DNA of 64,000 bases from Halopseudomonas litoralis (lineage in GTDB: Bacteria; Pseudomonadota; Gammaproteobacteria; Pseudomonadales; Pseudomonadaceae), in assembly GCF_900105005.1 (NCBI RefSeq), contig NZ_LT629748.1, positions 2,480,001 to 2,544,000 on the forward strand, written 5' to 3'. How positions within the stretch are numbered: the first letter of the stretch is position 1; each line of letters starts with the position of its first letter. The notes beneath the pieces are model-generated. The model ran no database searches. It worked only from the letters and a program-made list of their open reading frames with translations, and had not been told where the DNA came from. A program made the translations under genes and the position numbers. This document shows positions 37,567 to 47,156 of this stretch, one piece after another.

Positions 37567-38565
37567 ATGTCGATAAAACATCTCCTGCTGGTCGGTCTGC
37601 TGAGTCTGCTGGCGGCCTGTTCATCTAACAAGGCAACGGTTCTGGATGAGTCGCTCAGCGAGTCTGAGCTGTATGTGCTGGCCCAGAAGAATCTGGATGC
37701 CAATAATTATAGTATGGCCATCGATTCTCTGCGGGCGCTGGAGTCACGCTATCCGTTCGGACGCTTCGCCGAGCAGGCCCAGCTGGAACTGATCTACGCC
37801 TATTATCAGAATATGGAACTGGAAGCCGCCAAGTCTTCCGCAGACCGCTTCATCCGTCTGCACCCGCAGCATCCCAACGTGGATTACGCCTATTATCTGC
37901 GCGGCATGACCTCCTTCACCCGCGACCGCGGCCTGTTCGAGCGCTTTCTGCCGCTGGACATGACCCGCCGCGATCCAGGTGCGGCACGTGATTCTTTCAA
38001 CGAATTCGCTCAGCTGGTCAGCCGCTATCCGGACAGCCGCTACGCGCCTGATGCACGTCAGCGCATGGTCTATCTGCGCAATCTGCTGGCGGCGTACGAT
38101 GCCCATGTTGGCCATTACTACCTCAAGCGTGGCGCTTATGTTGCGGCGGTCAACCGTGGCCGCTATATCGTCGAGAACTTCCAGCAGACGCCGTCTGTGG
38201 GTGATGGTCTGGCACTGATGGTCGAAGGTTACCAGCGCCTGGCCATGGACGAGCTTGCCAATAATGCGCTGCTGACCCTGCAGAGCAACTATCCCGAGCA
38301 CCCGAGCCTGAAGGATGGCGAGTTCCAGCATCATGTCGAGCCGGCACAAAAGGATACGGGTTGGGTCGAGTCGATGACGGTAGGCCTGCTCGACAAGGTC
38401 ATGACCCCGCCAGCGATGAACCGCGACACGCAGATGGAACGGGAAATGGAGCAGCAGTATCAAGAGGCTCTGAATGCCCTGCCCCGCGATATCAAGACAC
38501 CGCAACAGGAACAGAAAGCCAAGCGCTCCATCTGGAGTCGGCTGAGCTTCGGACTGTTTGACTGA
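37567..38565 (+). CDS. bamD: Outer-membrane assembly lipoprotein BamD
   Basis: A 332-residue lipoprotein of the BAM complex that inserts beta-barrel proteins. The lipobox LLSLLAAC places the acylated Cys near residue 18. Several TPR-like repeats follow ([40 protein letters not shown], and so on). An ATG three codons upstream is an alternative; the chosen start gives a normal short signal peptide. The C-terminus, RLSFGLFD, matches Pseudomonas BamD. Confidence 0.95.
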   Translation: MSIKHLLLVGLLSLLAACSSNKATVLDESLSESELYVLAQKNLDANNYSMAIDSLRALESRYPFGRFAEQAQLELIYAYYQNMELEAAKSSADRFIRLHPQHPNVDYAYYLRGMTSFTRDRGLFERFLPLDMTRRDPGAARDSFNEFAQLVSRYPDSRYAPDARQRMVYLRNLLAAYDAHVGHYYLKRGAYVAAVNRGRYIVENFQQTPSVGDGLALMVEGYQRLAMDELANNALLTLQSNYPEHPSLKDGEFQHHVEPAQKDTGWVESMTVGLLDKVMTPPAMNRDTQMEREMEQQYQEALNALPRDIKTPQQEQKAKRSIWSRLSFGLFD

Positions 38566-38581
38566 GCTGACTGACCGGCCC

Positions 38582-38628
38582 GGGCGCTAAGCGCCCACGG
38601 TGCAGCCCCCATGCAGAGCGTGGGGGGC
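38582..38628. repeat. Pair of extragenic hairpins after bamD
   Basis: Two adjacent inverted repeats: GGGCGC-TAA-GCGCCC at 38582-38596 and an imperfect GCCCCCATGC...GCGTGGGGGGC at 38605-38628. The second contains the same CAGAGCGTGGG core as the repeat near 50.59 kb, so it is probably a degenerate copy of the same REP family and may end the bamD transcript. Confidence 0.45.
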
Positions 38629-38743
38629 CATCAGAAGCCCAGCTTCAAGCCCCCTGAACACCGCAGCGAGCACCAAGGACTTGTTTGGCACGCTGTCCAT
38701 GTGCGATACACTGGCTCCAATTTCACAGGGAATCGCAACGGTC

Positions 38744-38977
38744 ATGGGTCTGATCAAACTTTTCATTCTGCTGGTACTGGCATATATCGCTTTTGTCTTC
38801 TGGCGACAGATGAAAGCTGCCCAGGCGGATAAACGCCGCGCGGCGCCACCACAGCAGCCTCCTAAAATGGTCCGCTGCGCACAGTGCCAGCTACACCTGC
38901 CGGAACACCTGGCCCTACGTCAGGATGACAAATGGTATTGCTGCAGTGAGCATCGCAATGTGGATCAGCAAGACTGA
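38744..38977 (+). CDS. PP0621-type small membrane protein with zinc-ribbon-like motif
   Basis: A 77-residue protein: one N-terminal membrane helix (LIKLFILLVLAYIAFVFW), a basic linker, then a CAQCQLHLPEH...YCCSEH segment with CxxC-type metal ligands. Genes like this sit immediately upstream of pilS in Pseudomonas. The ATG at 38744 is chosen; the open frame upstream is non-coding. It overlaps the start of pilS by 20 bp, which suggests coupled translation. Function is unknown. Confidence 0.8.
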   Translation: MGLIKLFILLVLAYIAFVFWRQMKAAQADKRRAAPPQQPPKMVRCAQCQLHLPEHLALRQDDKWYCCSEHRNVDQQD

Positions 38978-40550
38978 AACGGTTGATTCGCAACGCCCCA
39001 AGATACTGCGGATTTATAATGTCTATCGGGTAATTCTCGGGCTCTTCCTGACCCTGCTCACCAGCTCCGCCCTGCGTGACGGGCTGATCGATCTGCAGAA
39101 TCCCGATCTATACGAAAGCGCGAGCTGGATCTATCTGATCATCAATGTGCTGATTGCCCTGCTGCTGCATCAGGGCAAGCGCGACCTGCACCTGTTCGTA
39201 CTGGCATTCATCGATATATTCCTGTTGGCGGTGCTGTTCTATGCCGCCGGCGGCGCCAGCAGTGGGCTGGGCAACCTGCTGATCATTCCAGTGGCCACCG
39301 GCAACATTCTGCTGCATGGACGCATCGGCTTGCTGCTGGCGGCACTGGCCAGCCTGGCGTTGATCTATCTGACGTTCTTTCTCAGCCTGGCGCACCCGTC
39401 GATCAGTCAAAGCTACCTGCAGGTGGGCGTGCTCGGCTGTATTTACTTTGCTGTGGCCATGTTCGTACAACGGCTCAGTCGCCGTTTGCGGCTATCGGAA
39501 AATCTCGCCCAGCAACATGCCGCCAGCCTGGCCAGCATGGAAAAGCTCAACCAGTTGATCATTCAGCGCATGCGCACCGGCATCATGGTGATAGACGAGT
39601 CGCTGGAGGTACTGCTGGCCAACGAAGCTGCCGCACAGATGCTGGGCAAACCCATCATTCGCGGCATGGCGCTCGACAGCCTCGCCCCGGAACTGGGTCA
39701 GCGTCAGCGCCAGTGGCAGGTCAACCCCTCGATACGCGCCCTGCCCTTTCGCAACCATGTGGGCGCAGCGGAATTGATGGCCAACTTCAAACGCCTGCCT
39801 GCCGATGACCGGGAGTCTATTCTCATCTTTCTGGATGACCATGCGCAAATGGCGCAACAGGTTCAGCAGCTGAAACTGGCATCGCTCGGTCGACTCACGG
39901 CAAGCATCGCCCATGAGATCCGCAATCCACTGGGGGCGCTCAGCCACGCAGCGCAATTGCTGGTCGAATCGGAACATATCCATCCTCAGGACCAACGTCT
40001 GACCGAGATCATCCAGCAACACTCCAAGCGCATGAACAAGGTCATCGAAACCGTACTGGAATTATCCCGGCGCCGGCAGAGCGAACCCCAGCTGGTGGAC
40101 CTGACGCTGTGGCTGGCGCAGTTCGTCAGCGACTATAAGCAAACCAGTCCTGCCACTGACAGCATCGAATGCGAGCTGGAGAAGGAAGGCATTCTGACCC
40201 GCATGGACCCCAACCAGTTGAGCCAGGTGCTGAGCAATCTGTGCCATAACGCCTTCCGTTACAGTGGTGCGCCGGACAGCCAACGGACAATCTGGCTGAA
40301 GCTGTATGAGAATGCCGAGACCGGTTTGCCAACGCTGGAGGTCATCGACCATGGGCCGGGCATTGATGATCGTCACCTGAGTCAGGTATTCGAGCCCTTC
40401 TATACTACCGAGTCCGCCGGCACCGGTCTGGGCCTGTATATTTCCCGGGAGTTATGCGAGAGCAACCAGGCAATCCTGGAGTATGAGCGGCTGGAGCCCC
40501 GCGGCAGCTGCATGCGGATAGTCTTCGCCCATCCCAAACGGCTGGTATGA
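38958..40550 (+). CDS. pilS: Sensor histidine kinase PilS
   Basis: A 530-residue inner-membrane kinase controlling type IV pilin transcription. Six hydrophobic segments fill residues 25-180, a PAS-like linker follows, then the phospho-acceptor LTASIAHEIRNPLGAL near 312 and ATPase boxes SNLCHNAFRYS, DHGPGID and GTGLGLYIS. The ATG at 38958 (MWISKTETVD) with GTGAG upstream gives the same length as P. aeruginosa PilS. pilR follows after 39 bp. Confidence 0.93.
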   Translation: MWISKTETVDSQRPKILRIYNVYRVILGLFLTLLTSSALRDGLIDLQNPDLYESASWIYLIINVLIALLLHQGKRDLHLFVLAFIDIFLLAVLFYAAGGASSGLGNLLIIPVATGNILLHGRIGLLLAALASLALIYLTFFLSLAHPSISQSYLQVGVLGCIYFAVAMFVQRLSRRLRLSENLAQQHAASLASMEKLNQLIIQRMRTGIMVIDESLEVLLANEAAAQMLGKPIIRGMALDSLAPELGQRQRQWQVNPSIRALPFRNHVGAAELMANFKRLPADDRESILIFLDDHAQMAQQVQQLKLASLGRLTASIAHEIRNPLGALSHAAQLLVESEHIHPQDQRLTEIIQQHSKRMNKVIETVLELSRRRQSEPQLVDLTLWLAQFVSDYKQTSPATDSIECELEKEGILTRMDPNQLSQVLSNLCHNAFRYSGAPDSQRTIWLKLYENAETGLPTLEVIDHGPGIDDRHLSQVFEPFYTTESAGTGLGLYISRELCESNQAILEYERLEPRGSCMRIVFAHPKRLV

Positions 40551-40589
40551 TCCTTCTTTTCTGAACCGTACGAACGCATGGAGCACCAC

Positions 40590-41930
40590 GTGAACAACCC
40601 GCTGGCACTGATCATCGACGACGAGCCCGATATACTTGAGCTGCTCGACATGACGTTGGGGCGGATGAACATCAATACCCGCAGTGCGACCAACCTGACC
40701 CAGGCGCTGGCATTGCTCAACAGCCAGCGTTTCGACCTGTGTCTGACCGACATGCGCCTGCCTGACGGTGACGGTCTGAGCGTGGTGCGTCACATTCAGC
40801 AGCACTGTCCCAACACTCCGGTAGCGATGATCACGGCGTACGGCAGTCTGGATACCGCCATCACTGCATTGAAATCCGGCGCCTTCGATTTCGTCACCAA
40901 GCCGGTGGACCTGCAACGCTTGCGCGAACTGGTCAACAGCGCCCTGCTGCTCAGTCGCCCCGTGGCTGAGCCAGCCGCGCACGACGCAGACGATCCGATT
41001 CTCGGCGCATCGCCGCCGATTCAGCAACTGCGTCGGCAGATAGCCAAACTCGCCCGCAGTGAAGCTCCCCTGTATGTCAGCGGCGAGTCCGGCAGCGGCA
41101 AGGAACTCGTTGCGCGGCGTATCCATGCGCTGGGCCCGCGGGCATGCCATCCGTTCGTGCCGGTGAACTGTGGCGCGATTCCTTCGGAGCTGATGGAAAG
41201 CGAGTTTTTCGGACACCGCAAGGGCAGTTTCACCGGCGCGGTGGCCGATAAGCCTGGGCTGTTTCAGGCCGCCAACGGCGGCACACTGTTTCTCGATGAA
41301 GTTGCCGACCTGCCGCTGTCCATGCAGGTCAAGCTGCTGCGCGCCATTCAGGAAAAGGCCGTACGCCCGGTCGGCACCCAGCAGGAAGAGGCAGTGAATG
41401 TGCGGCTGCTCTGCGCCACCCACAAGGATCTCGCCCTGGAAGTGGCTGAGGGGCGCTTCCGCCAGGATCTGTTCTACCGTATCAATGTCATCGAACTGCG
41501 CGTCCCGCCACTGCGCGAACGGCGTGAGGATATTGCGCTGATAGCCCAGCGCATCCTCGGCCAACTGGCCCACCGGGCCGGCGTCAAGGTACCCGCCGTG
41601 GATCCGGACTGCATGGAACGCCTGAGCAATTACCGCTTCCCCGGCAACGTTCGTGAACTGGAGAATATCCTGGAGCGCGCCTTCACTTTGTGCGAAGGCG
41701 ACAGCATCACCGCCGCCGACATTCAGCTCAACAGCAGCCCGATCCCCGGTGACGAAGCCGCGCTGACACAGATCGATTCACTGGAAGACTTCCTCGATGA
41801 CATCGAACGCAAAGCACTGACCCTAGCGCTGGAAGAAACCCGCTGGAACAAGACCGCCGCCGCCCGCCGCCTGGGTCTGACCTTCCGGTCATTGCGTTAC
41901 CGGTTGAAAAAACTGGGACTGGAAGACTGA
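40590..41930 (+). CDS. pilR: Sigma-54-dependent response regulator PilR
   Basis: A 446-residue NtrC-type activator phosphorylated by PilS. The receiver domain has the DDEP acidic pair and the phospho-acceptor Asp in LCLTDMRLPDG near 50. The AAA+ domain has GESGSGKE near 166 and the sigma-54 contact motif GSFTGA near 210. A Fis-type HTH (NKTAAARRLGLTFRSLRYRL) ends the protein. The GTG at 40590 is chosen because GGAG lies 6 bases upstream; an ATG four codons earlier has no ribosome site. It abuts thiO with no gap, stop to stop. Confidence 0.94.
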   Translation: MNNPLALIIDDEPDILELLDMTLGRMNINTRSATNLTQALALLNSQRFDLCLTDMRLPDGDGLSVVRHIQQHCPNTPVAMITAYGSLDTAITALKSGAFDFVTKPVDLQRLRELVNSALLLSRPVAEPAAHDADDPILGASPPIQQLRRQIAKLARSEAPLYVSGESGSGKELVARRIHALGPRACHPFVPVNCGAIPSELMESEFFGHRKGSFTGAVADKPGLFQAANGGTLFLDEVADLPLSMQVKLLRAIQEKAVRPVGTQQEEAVNVRLLCATHKDLALEVAEGRFRQDLFYRINVIELRVPPLRERREDIALIAQRILGQLAHRAGVKVPAVDPDCMERLSNYRFPGNVRELENILERAFTLCEGDSITAADIQLNSSPIPGDEAALTQIDSLEDFLDDIERKALTLALEETRWNKTAAARRLGLTFRSLRYRLKKLGLED

Positions 41931-43031
41931 TTACCGGCGCTGAACACGCCCTTCGATCCGGTAAGGCGCCGGATCGACGATCGGCCTTCTGCCCAGCATG
42001 AGATCAGCCAACAGACGGCACGACGCCGGCGCCAGTACCAGACCGTTGCGGTAATGTCCGGTGTTCAGCCAGAGCCCGGGATAATCCGGCACCTGACCGA
42101 TATAAGGCACTCCTTCGGGCGAGCCCGGGCGTAACCCGGCCCATTGCATGACTGGCTCCTGCTCCGCCAGTGCCGGCAGCAACTGGACCGCCGATGCGCG
42201 CAACGAGCTCAATGCAACCTCGGTGGTAGTTTTGTCGAAGCCTTCGTGTTCCAGGGTGCTGCCGATGAGAATATGCCCATCACACCGGGGAATCGCGTAG
42301 CGCCCAGCATGCAGCACCATGCTCTGCAGCCAGTTCGGATCAGCCTTGTACAACAGCATCTGGCCTTTCACCGGCTCTACCGGCAGCGCCAAACCCAGCG
42401 TGGCCAGGCAGTCACCGCTCCAGGCTCCTGCGGCCAGTACTACTGCATCAGCACGCAGTATGTCGCCGGCACAATCGACGCCTGTAACCCGCCCGTGCTC
42501 GACCAGCAGGCGTGCATCAGGCGTCTCTTCCAGCACACGGCATTCGGGAATGGTTGTCAGATAATCACGCAAGGCTGCCATCAGCCGCGGATTGCGCACA
42601 TTAGCCAGGTCCGCCTGCCACAGCGCGCTATCGTAACCCTCAGCTAACACCGGTACCTGTTGGTAGATGAAGTCGGCCTCGACGCTGCGCAATGGCTTAT
42701 CCTGGCGCTCAGCCCAGGCCAGCGCGTCAGCCTGCTCGTCAGAATCGAGCCAGAGCAAGCCGCACGGGGTTACCTGCGGATCGATGCCGGTGCGCTCAGC
42801 CAGTCGACGGCCCAATCCGGGATAAAAGTTCTGGGAGAAATCCGACAAGGCGCTGACCGCCTGACTGTATCGCCATGGATACAAGGGAGAAACTATGCCA
42901 CCGCCGGCCCATGAGGCTTCCCGCCCAATCTGCCGACGCTCGATCAAGGTAACGCGGGCGCCGGCGTCCAGCAGATTGAGTGCGGACAGGCAGCCGATGA
43001 CGCCACCTCCTACAATCACCACATGTTGCAT
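41931..43031 (-). CDS. thiO: FAD-dependent glycine oxidase ThiO-like
   Basis: A 366-residue DAO-family flavoenzyme, likely making the iminoglycine needed for the thiazole of thiamine. The FAD motif VVIVGGGVIGCLSALNLL opens the protein, EASWAGGGIVSPLYPWRYS follows, and WAGLRPGSPEGVPYIG and NTGHYRNGLVLAP come near the end, all typical of ThiO. The ATG at 43031 has GGAGG upstream; the longer open frame is not supported. It sits beside pilR as in other Pseudomonas, though the minor pilin genes that usually follow are not here. Confidence 0.87.
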   Translation of the reverse strand: MQHVVIVGGGVIGCLSALNLLDAGARVTLIERRQIGREASWAGGGIVSPLYPWRYSQAVSALSDFSQNFYPGLGRRLAERTGIDPQVTPCGLLWLDSDEQADALAWAERQDKPLRSVEADFIYQQVPVLAEGYDSALWQADLANVRNPRLMAALRDYLTTIPECRVLEETPDARLLVEHGRVTGVDCAGDILRADAVVLAAGAWSGDCLATLGLALPVEPVKGQMLLYKADPNWLQSMVLHAGRYAIPRCDGHILIGSTLEHEGFDKTTTEVALSSLRASAVQLLPALAEQEPVMQWAGLRPGSPEGVPYIGQVPDYPGLWLNTGHYRNGLVLAPASCRLLADLMLGRRPIVDPAPYRIEGRVQRR

Positions 43032-43201
43032 GTCAGGCGCCCCTCCCGGCTGAACCTTCGGTTCGTGACAAAGTCGGCTCAGGCTTGGGCTCACCGGTCA
43101 TATGACTACCTTCTACCTACCCTTCGCTATCAATGGTTATGACACGAAACCGGATAAAGCGAGTATCATACGCGCAGTTTTTAGTAAGAGGCGACATGTA
43201 A

Positions 43202-44689
43202 ATGACAGCAAAAGATGTAGACGTATTGCTGGTCGGTGGTGGCGTCATGAGCGCCACGCTCGGAATGTTGCTCAAACAGCTCGATCCAAATATGACCATT
43301 ACCCTGGTCGAACGTCTGGATCACGTTGCTCACGAGAGCACGGATGGCTGGAACAATGCCGGCACGGGGCACGCCGGTTATTGTGAGCTGAACTACACTC
43401 CCCAAGCCGATGATGGCAGCATCACAATCAACCGCGCACTGTCGATCAACGCGAACTTCGAGGTGACCCTGCAGTTCTGGTCCTACCTGGTCGAACAGCA
43501 GATCCTGCCAGCGCCCGGCAAATTCATCAATCCAACGGCACACCAGAGTTTTGTCTGGGGCGAGAACGACGTTGCCTTCCTGCGCAAACGTCATGAACTG
43601 CTCAGCGCGCACCCTCTCTTCGCCGAGATGCAATACAGCGAATCACCGGAAAAGCTCAATGAGTGGATGCCTTTGGTCATGCGTGATCGCACAGACGGTG
43701 TACCCGTTGCCGCGACCCGTGTCGAGCATGGTTCCGATGTCGATTTCGGCTCGCTGACCCGCAGCATGATCAAACATCTGGTGACCCAGGACAACTTCGA
43801 CCTGCTCCTCAGCCATTCGGTCAAGAGCATGCGCAAGAGCAAGCGCGGCCATTGGCGCGTGGCAGTGAAAGACGAACACAGCGGTGAAGACAAGCAGTTC
43901 AACGCCCGCTTCGTGTTTCTCGGCGCCGGCGGCGGCTCCCTGCCCCTGCTGCAGAAATCACACATCGATGAAAGCCAGGGGTACGGCGGCTTCCCGGTCA
44001 GCGGCCAGTGGCTGGTGTGCAGGAAACCGGAGATCGTTCAGCAGCACCATTCCAAGGTTTATGGCAAAGCACCGGTTGGTGCGCCGCCCATGTCCGTACC
44101 GCACCTGGACACGCGCATCATCAACGGCGAGCCCGCCCTGCTGTTTGGCCCCTTCGCCGGGTTCACCACCAAGTTTCTGAAGAAAGGCTCGGTGTTTGAT
44201 CTGTTTTCCTCGGTACGCCCTTACAACGTTGCGCCGATGATGGCAGTCGGTCGCGACAATATGGACCTGACCAAGTATCTGATCGCCGAATCCTTCCAGT
44301 CGCACAAGGATCGCGTGGCTTCGCTGCGCAACTTCTTCCCCGACGCCAAAGAGGAAGATTGGACGCTGCAGAACGCCGGCATGCGCGTCCAGATCATCAA
44401 GAAGGATGCCGAAGGACATGGCAAACTGGAGTTCGGTACCGAAACCGTCGCCGCCAAGGATGGTTCCCTGGCTGCGCTGTTGGGCGCCTCTCCAGGCGCA
44501 TCGACGGCGGTACAGGCCATGATCGATGTTCTGCAACGCTGCTTCAAGGATCGAATGGCCAGCCCGCAATGGCAGGCCCGCATGAAGGAACTGGTGCCCT
44601 CTTACGGCCAGTCCCTGATTGATGACGCCGAGCTACTCAAGACGGTCCGCGATCGCACACTGAGTACGCTCAACCTGCGCCGCGACTGA
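43202..44689 (+). CDS. mqo: Malate:quinone oxidoreductase
   Basis: A 495-residue peripheral membrane flavoprotein that oxidises malate to oxaloacetate and passes electrons to quinone, replacing or supplementing malate dehydrogenase in the TCA cycle. It shows VLLVGGGVMSATLGMLL, the Mqo-specific GWNNAGTGHAGYCELNYTP near residue 49, and the C-terminal GASPGASTAVQAM motif. Full length, single gene. Confidence 0.96.
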   Translation: MTAKDVDVLLVGGGVMSATLGMLLKQLDPNMTITLVERLDHVAHESTDGWNNAGTGHAGYCELNYTPQADDGSITINRALSINANFEVTLQFWSYLVEQQILPAPGKFINPTAHQSFVWGENDVAFLRKRHELLSAHPLFAEMQYSESPEKLNEWMPLVMRDRTDGVPVAATRVEHGSDVDFGSLTRSMIKHLVTQDNFDLLLSHSVKSMRKSKRGHWRVAVKDEHSGEDKQFNARFVFLGAGGGSLPLLQKSHIDESQGYGGFPVSGQWLVCRKPEIVQQHHSKVYGKAPVGAPPMSVPHLDTRIINGEPALLFGPFAGFTTKFLKKGSVFDLFSSVRPYNVAPMMAVGRDNMDLTKYLIAESFQSHKDRVASLRNFFPDAKEEDWTLQNAGMRVQIIKKDAEGHGKLEFGTETVAAKDGSLAALLGASPGASTAVQAMIDVLQRCFKDRMASPQWQARMKELVPSYGQSLIDDAELLKTVRDRTLSTLNLRRD

Positions 44690-44743
44690 TCTTCCAGCGT
44701 TATGCCCGCCGGCGGGCGCTGAACTACCTGCCGGCGAGCTCTA

Positions 44744-45487
44744 TCACTGTTTTGTCACATCCAGCTCGACTCCCTGTGCCTGCAACCGATCAAAGGCAGC
44801 ATCCAGATCCGCTTTCAGTTGCTCGACAAACCCCGAATGGCGAGACAGTACGAACCGCATGGGGTGATTGGCCACTTCGATATAGGGGAGCGGCGCCATG
44901 TTCAGGTCCTGCAATACCACGTCCACCTGAGCTCGATAATCCAGCAGATAATCACCACGCCCCCGCAACAACATCTTCACTGCACCGCTGTGCGAGTTGC
45001 TCTTGTGCAGAGTCAGGTCCAGCGCGGGATCGGCGAGAATATCCTTCAAAGCACTGGTATAAGTGAAGTTGGTGATCGTGATGACACTTTTACCACGCAG
45101 CCCCTGCGGCCAGTCCGGTGGGGGCTCACCCGCAAGGTAATAAAGATTGATACCGACCTGCCCCATGTCACGCTCGGTAAGCAGAGTGTCATTATCCAAC
45201 CCCGGCTTGTTCAGCACGCCGGGCCATAGATGCACGTCACCGCTTTCCAACCCCAACCAGATCCGCGCTGCCGGCAGAATCTGGACCTGCGCCTCATACC
45301 CCGCTTCATTCAGCAATCTCCGAGTCAATTCAACAGCCTTGCCCGTCGGTCGGCCTGACTCATCCAGCTCCGAATAACCTGGAAAATCCATAAAGGCCAC
45401 TCGTATCTCGGGTTTCTGCTGCGCCAGTACTGCTGAGCTGGAAAACAGAAGGAGCAATATCAACCAGCCTCTTGCGGTCGCCTTCAT
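44744..45487 (-). CDS. Periplasmic solute-binding protein, family 3
   Basis: A 247-residue precursor with a signal peptide (GWLILLLLFSSSAVLAQ). The mature part has the fold of amino-acid-type binding proteins (SBP_bac_3): IRVAFMDFPGYSELDESGRP near the start and a long lobe ending in VELDVTKQ. The usual ligand-binding Arg is not obvious, and no permease or ATPase gene is adjacent, so it may be a stand-alone sensor or scavenger. A GTG two codons upstream, with GAGG closer to it, is an alternative start. Confidence 0.75.
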   Translation of the reverse strand: MKATARGWLILLLLFSSSAVLAQQKPEIRVAFMDFPGYSELDESGRPTGKAVELTRRLLNEAGYEAQVQILPAARIWLGLESGDVHLWPGVLNKPGLDNDTLLTERDMGQVGINLYYLAGEPPPDWPQGLRGKSVITITNFTYTSALKDILADPALDLTLHKSNSHSGAVKMLLRGRGDYLLDYRAQVDVVLQDLNMAPLPYIEVANHPMRFVLSRHSGFVEQLKADLDAAFDRLQAQGVELDVTKQ

Positions 45488-45610
45488 AAGCACTTGTCCT
45501 CGATAGTCCTTGAGTTTTTCTTGTATATTTCGAGCCTAACCAGCCCTCTCAGGATTGCAAGTGCAAGCCATGTCGCCGTAAGGGAAGAATTTTTTCGCTG
45601 AGTGATACAA

Positions 45611-45644
45611 AAAACCCCTTGCCGGTCGCTCAGCAAGGGGTTTT
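45611..45644. terminator. Bidirectional terminator downstream of glyA
   Basis: A perfect 12-bp stem AAAACCCCTTGC / GCAAGGGGTTTT with a 10-base loop. The A run before and T run after make it work on both strands. It ends 19 bp from the glyA stop and insulates it from the gap upstream of the solute-binding gene. Confidence 0.9.
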
Positions 45645-45662
45645 GTCATTGCACTCTACTGC

Positions 45663-46919
45663 TCAGTCACCGTAAACCGGCAGACGGGCGCAGATGGCCT
45701 TGACCTGCTCACGAACGCGATCGATGACGGACTCGTCACCCATGTTGCCCAGGATGTCGCAGATCCAGCCGGCCAGCTCGCGGCACTCGGATTCCTTGAA
45801 GCCACGCGTGGTCACCGCCGGCGTACCGATGCGCAGACCGGAGGTCACGAACGGCGAGCGCGGATCGTTCGGCACGGCATTCTTGTTCACGGTAATGAAC
45901 GCGCGACCCAACGCAGCGTCAGCATCCTTACCGGTAATGTCCTGCTTGATCAGCGACAGCAGGAACAGGTGGTTCAGCGTACCGCCGGATACCACATCAA
46001 AACCACGCTCGATGAACACCTCGGCCATCGCCTGGGCATTCTTCACCACCTGCTGCTGGTAAGCCTTGAACTCGTCGCTCATGGCTTCCTTGAAGCAGAT
46101 CGCCTTGGCCGCAATCACATGCATCAGCGGGCCACCCTGACCACCGGGGAATACCGCGGAGTTGAGCTTCTTCTCCAGTGCCTCGTTGGCACGGGCCAGA
46201 ATCAGACCGCCACGCGGGCCGCGCAGGGTCTTGTGGGTAGTGGTGGTGACCACGTCAGCGTGAGGCACAGGGTTGGGGTAGACGCCCGCCGCAACCAGAC
46301 CGGCAACGTGAGCCATGTCGACAAACAGGTAGGCACCGACCTTGTCGGCAATCTCGCGGAAACGCGGGAAGTCCAGAATCTGCGAATAGGCGGAGAACCC
46401 AGCGATGATCATTTTCGGCTTGTGTTCAACGGCCAGACGCTCGACTTCGTCATAGTCGATCAGACCGGTATCGGTGTTGATGCCGTACTGCACAGCGTTG
46501 TACATCTTGCCGGAGAAGTTGACCGACGCACCATGCGTCAGGTGACCACCATGGGCCAGGCTCATGCCGAGTACGGTATCACCGGCCTGCAGCAGAGCCT
46601 GGAACACGGCGCTGTTGGCCTGGGAGCCGGCATGCGGCTGCACGTTGGCATAATCAGCGCCGAACAATTCCTTGGCACGGTCGATGGCCAGCTGCTCAGC
46701 CACGTCCACGAACTCACAACCGCCGTAGTAGCGCTTGCCCGGGTAACCTTCGGCGTACTTGTTGGTCAGCACCGAACCTTGCGCCTGCATGACCGCAGGA
46801 CTGGTGTAGTTCTCGGATGCGATCAGCTCGATGTGCTCTTCCTGACGCTGGGCCTCCTGTTGCATGGATGCCCACAACTCGGCGTCGAAAGTGGCAATAT
46901 CGTTGGAACGGCTAAACAT
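45663..46919 (-). CDS. glyA: Serine hydroxymethyltransferase
   Basis: A 418-residue PLP enzyme that interconverts serine and glycine and charges tetrahydrofolate with a one-carbon unit. The PLP lysine is in [16 protein letters not shown] near residue 228, and the [14 protein letters not shown] and [14 protein letters not shown] substrate segments are intact. The ATG at 46919 ([12 protein letters not shown]) has a GAGGG upstream and gives the normal length; the frame is open 33 codons further without support. Confidence 0.97.
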   Translation of the reverse strand: MFSRSNDIATFDAELWASMQQEAQRQEEHIELIASENYTSPAVMQAQGSVLTNKYAEGYPGKRYYGGCEFVDVAEQLAIDRAKELFGADYANVQPHAGSQANSAVFQALLQAGDTVLGMSLAHGGHLTHGASVNFSGKMYNAVQYGINTDTGLIDYDEVERLAVEHKPKMIIAGFSAYSQILDFPRFREIADKVGAYLFVDMAHVAGLVAAGVYPNPVPHADVVTTTTHKTLRGPRGGLILARANEALEKKLNSAVFPGGQGGPLMHVIAAKAICFKEAMSDEFKAYQQQVVKNAQAMAEVFIERGFDVVSGGTLNHLFLLSLIKQDITGKDADAALGRAFITVNKNAVPNDPRSPFVTSGLRIGTPAVTTRGFKESECRELAGWICDILGNMGDESVIDRVREQVKAICARLPVYGD

Positions 46920-47156
46920 GTCACGGCCCTCTGCCAGGATGTACAAATAAAAAAGAGGCCGCATTTTACCCCAACCGGCACAAACTGGCACATGAAAAGC
47001 ATTCAGGCCGTCGGACAACCTCTTTCAAGTAGCGATGCATACAGGCCAGTGGGCTGCATGTTTGCCCTCTGCATCGACTTCAGCTAGCCTTGCCAACCAT
47101 CCAGCACCGTTCCAGGTGCCGTTCCTTTTTATACAGTTATCAAGGTTTGCGTCCAC

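Noticed and set aside
44703..44716. GCCCGCCGGCGGGC palindrome after mqo as a terminator
   Set aside because: It has no loop to speak of and no T run; it may be only a GC-rich palindrome.
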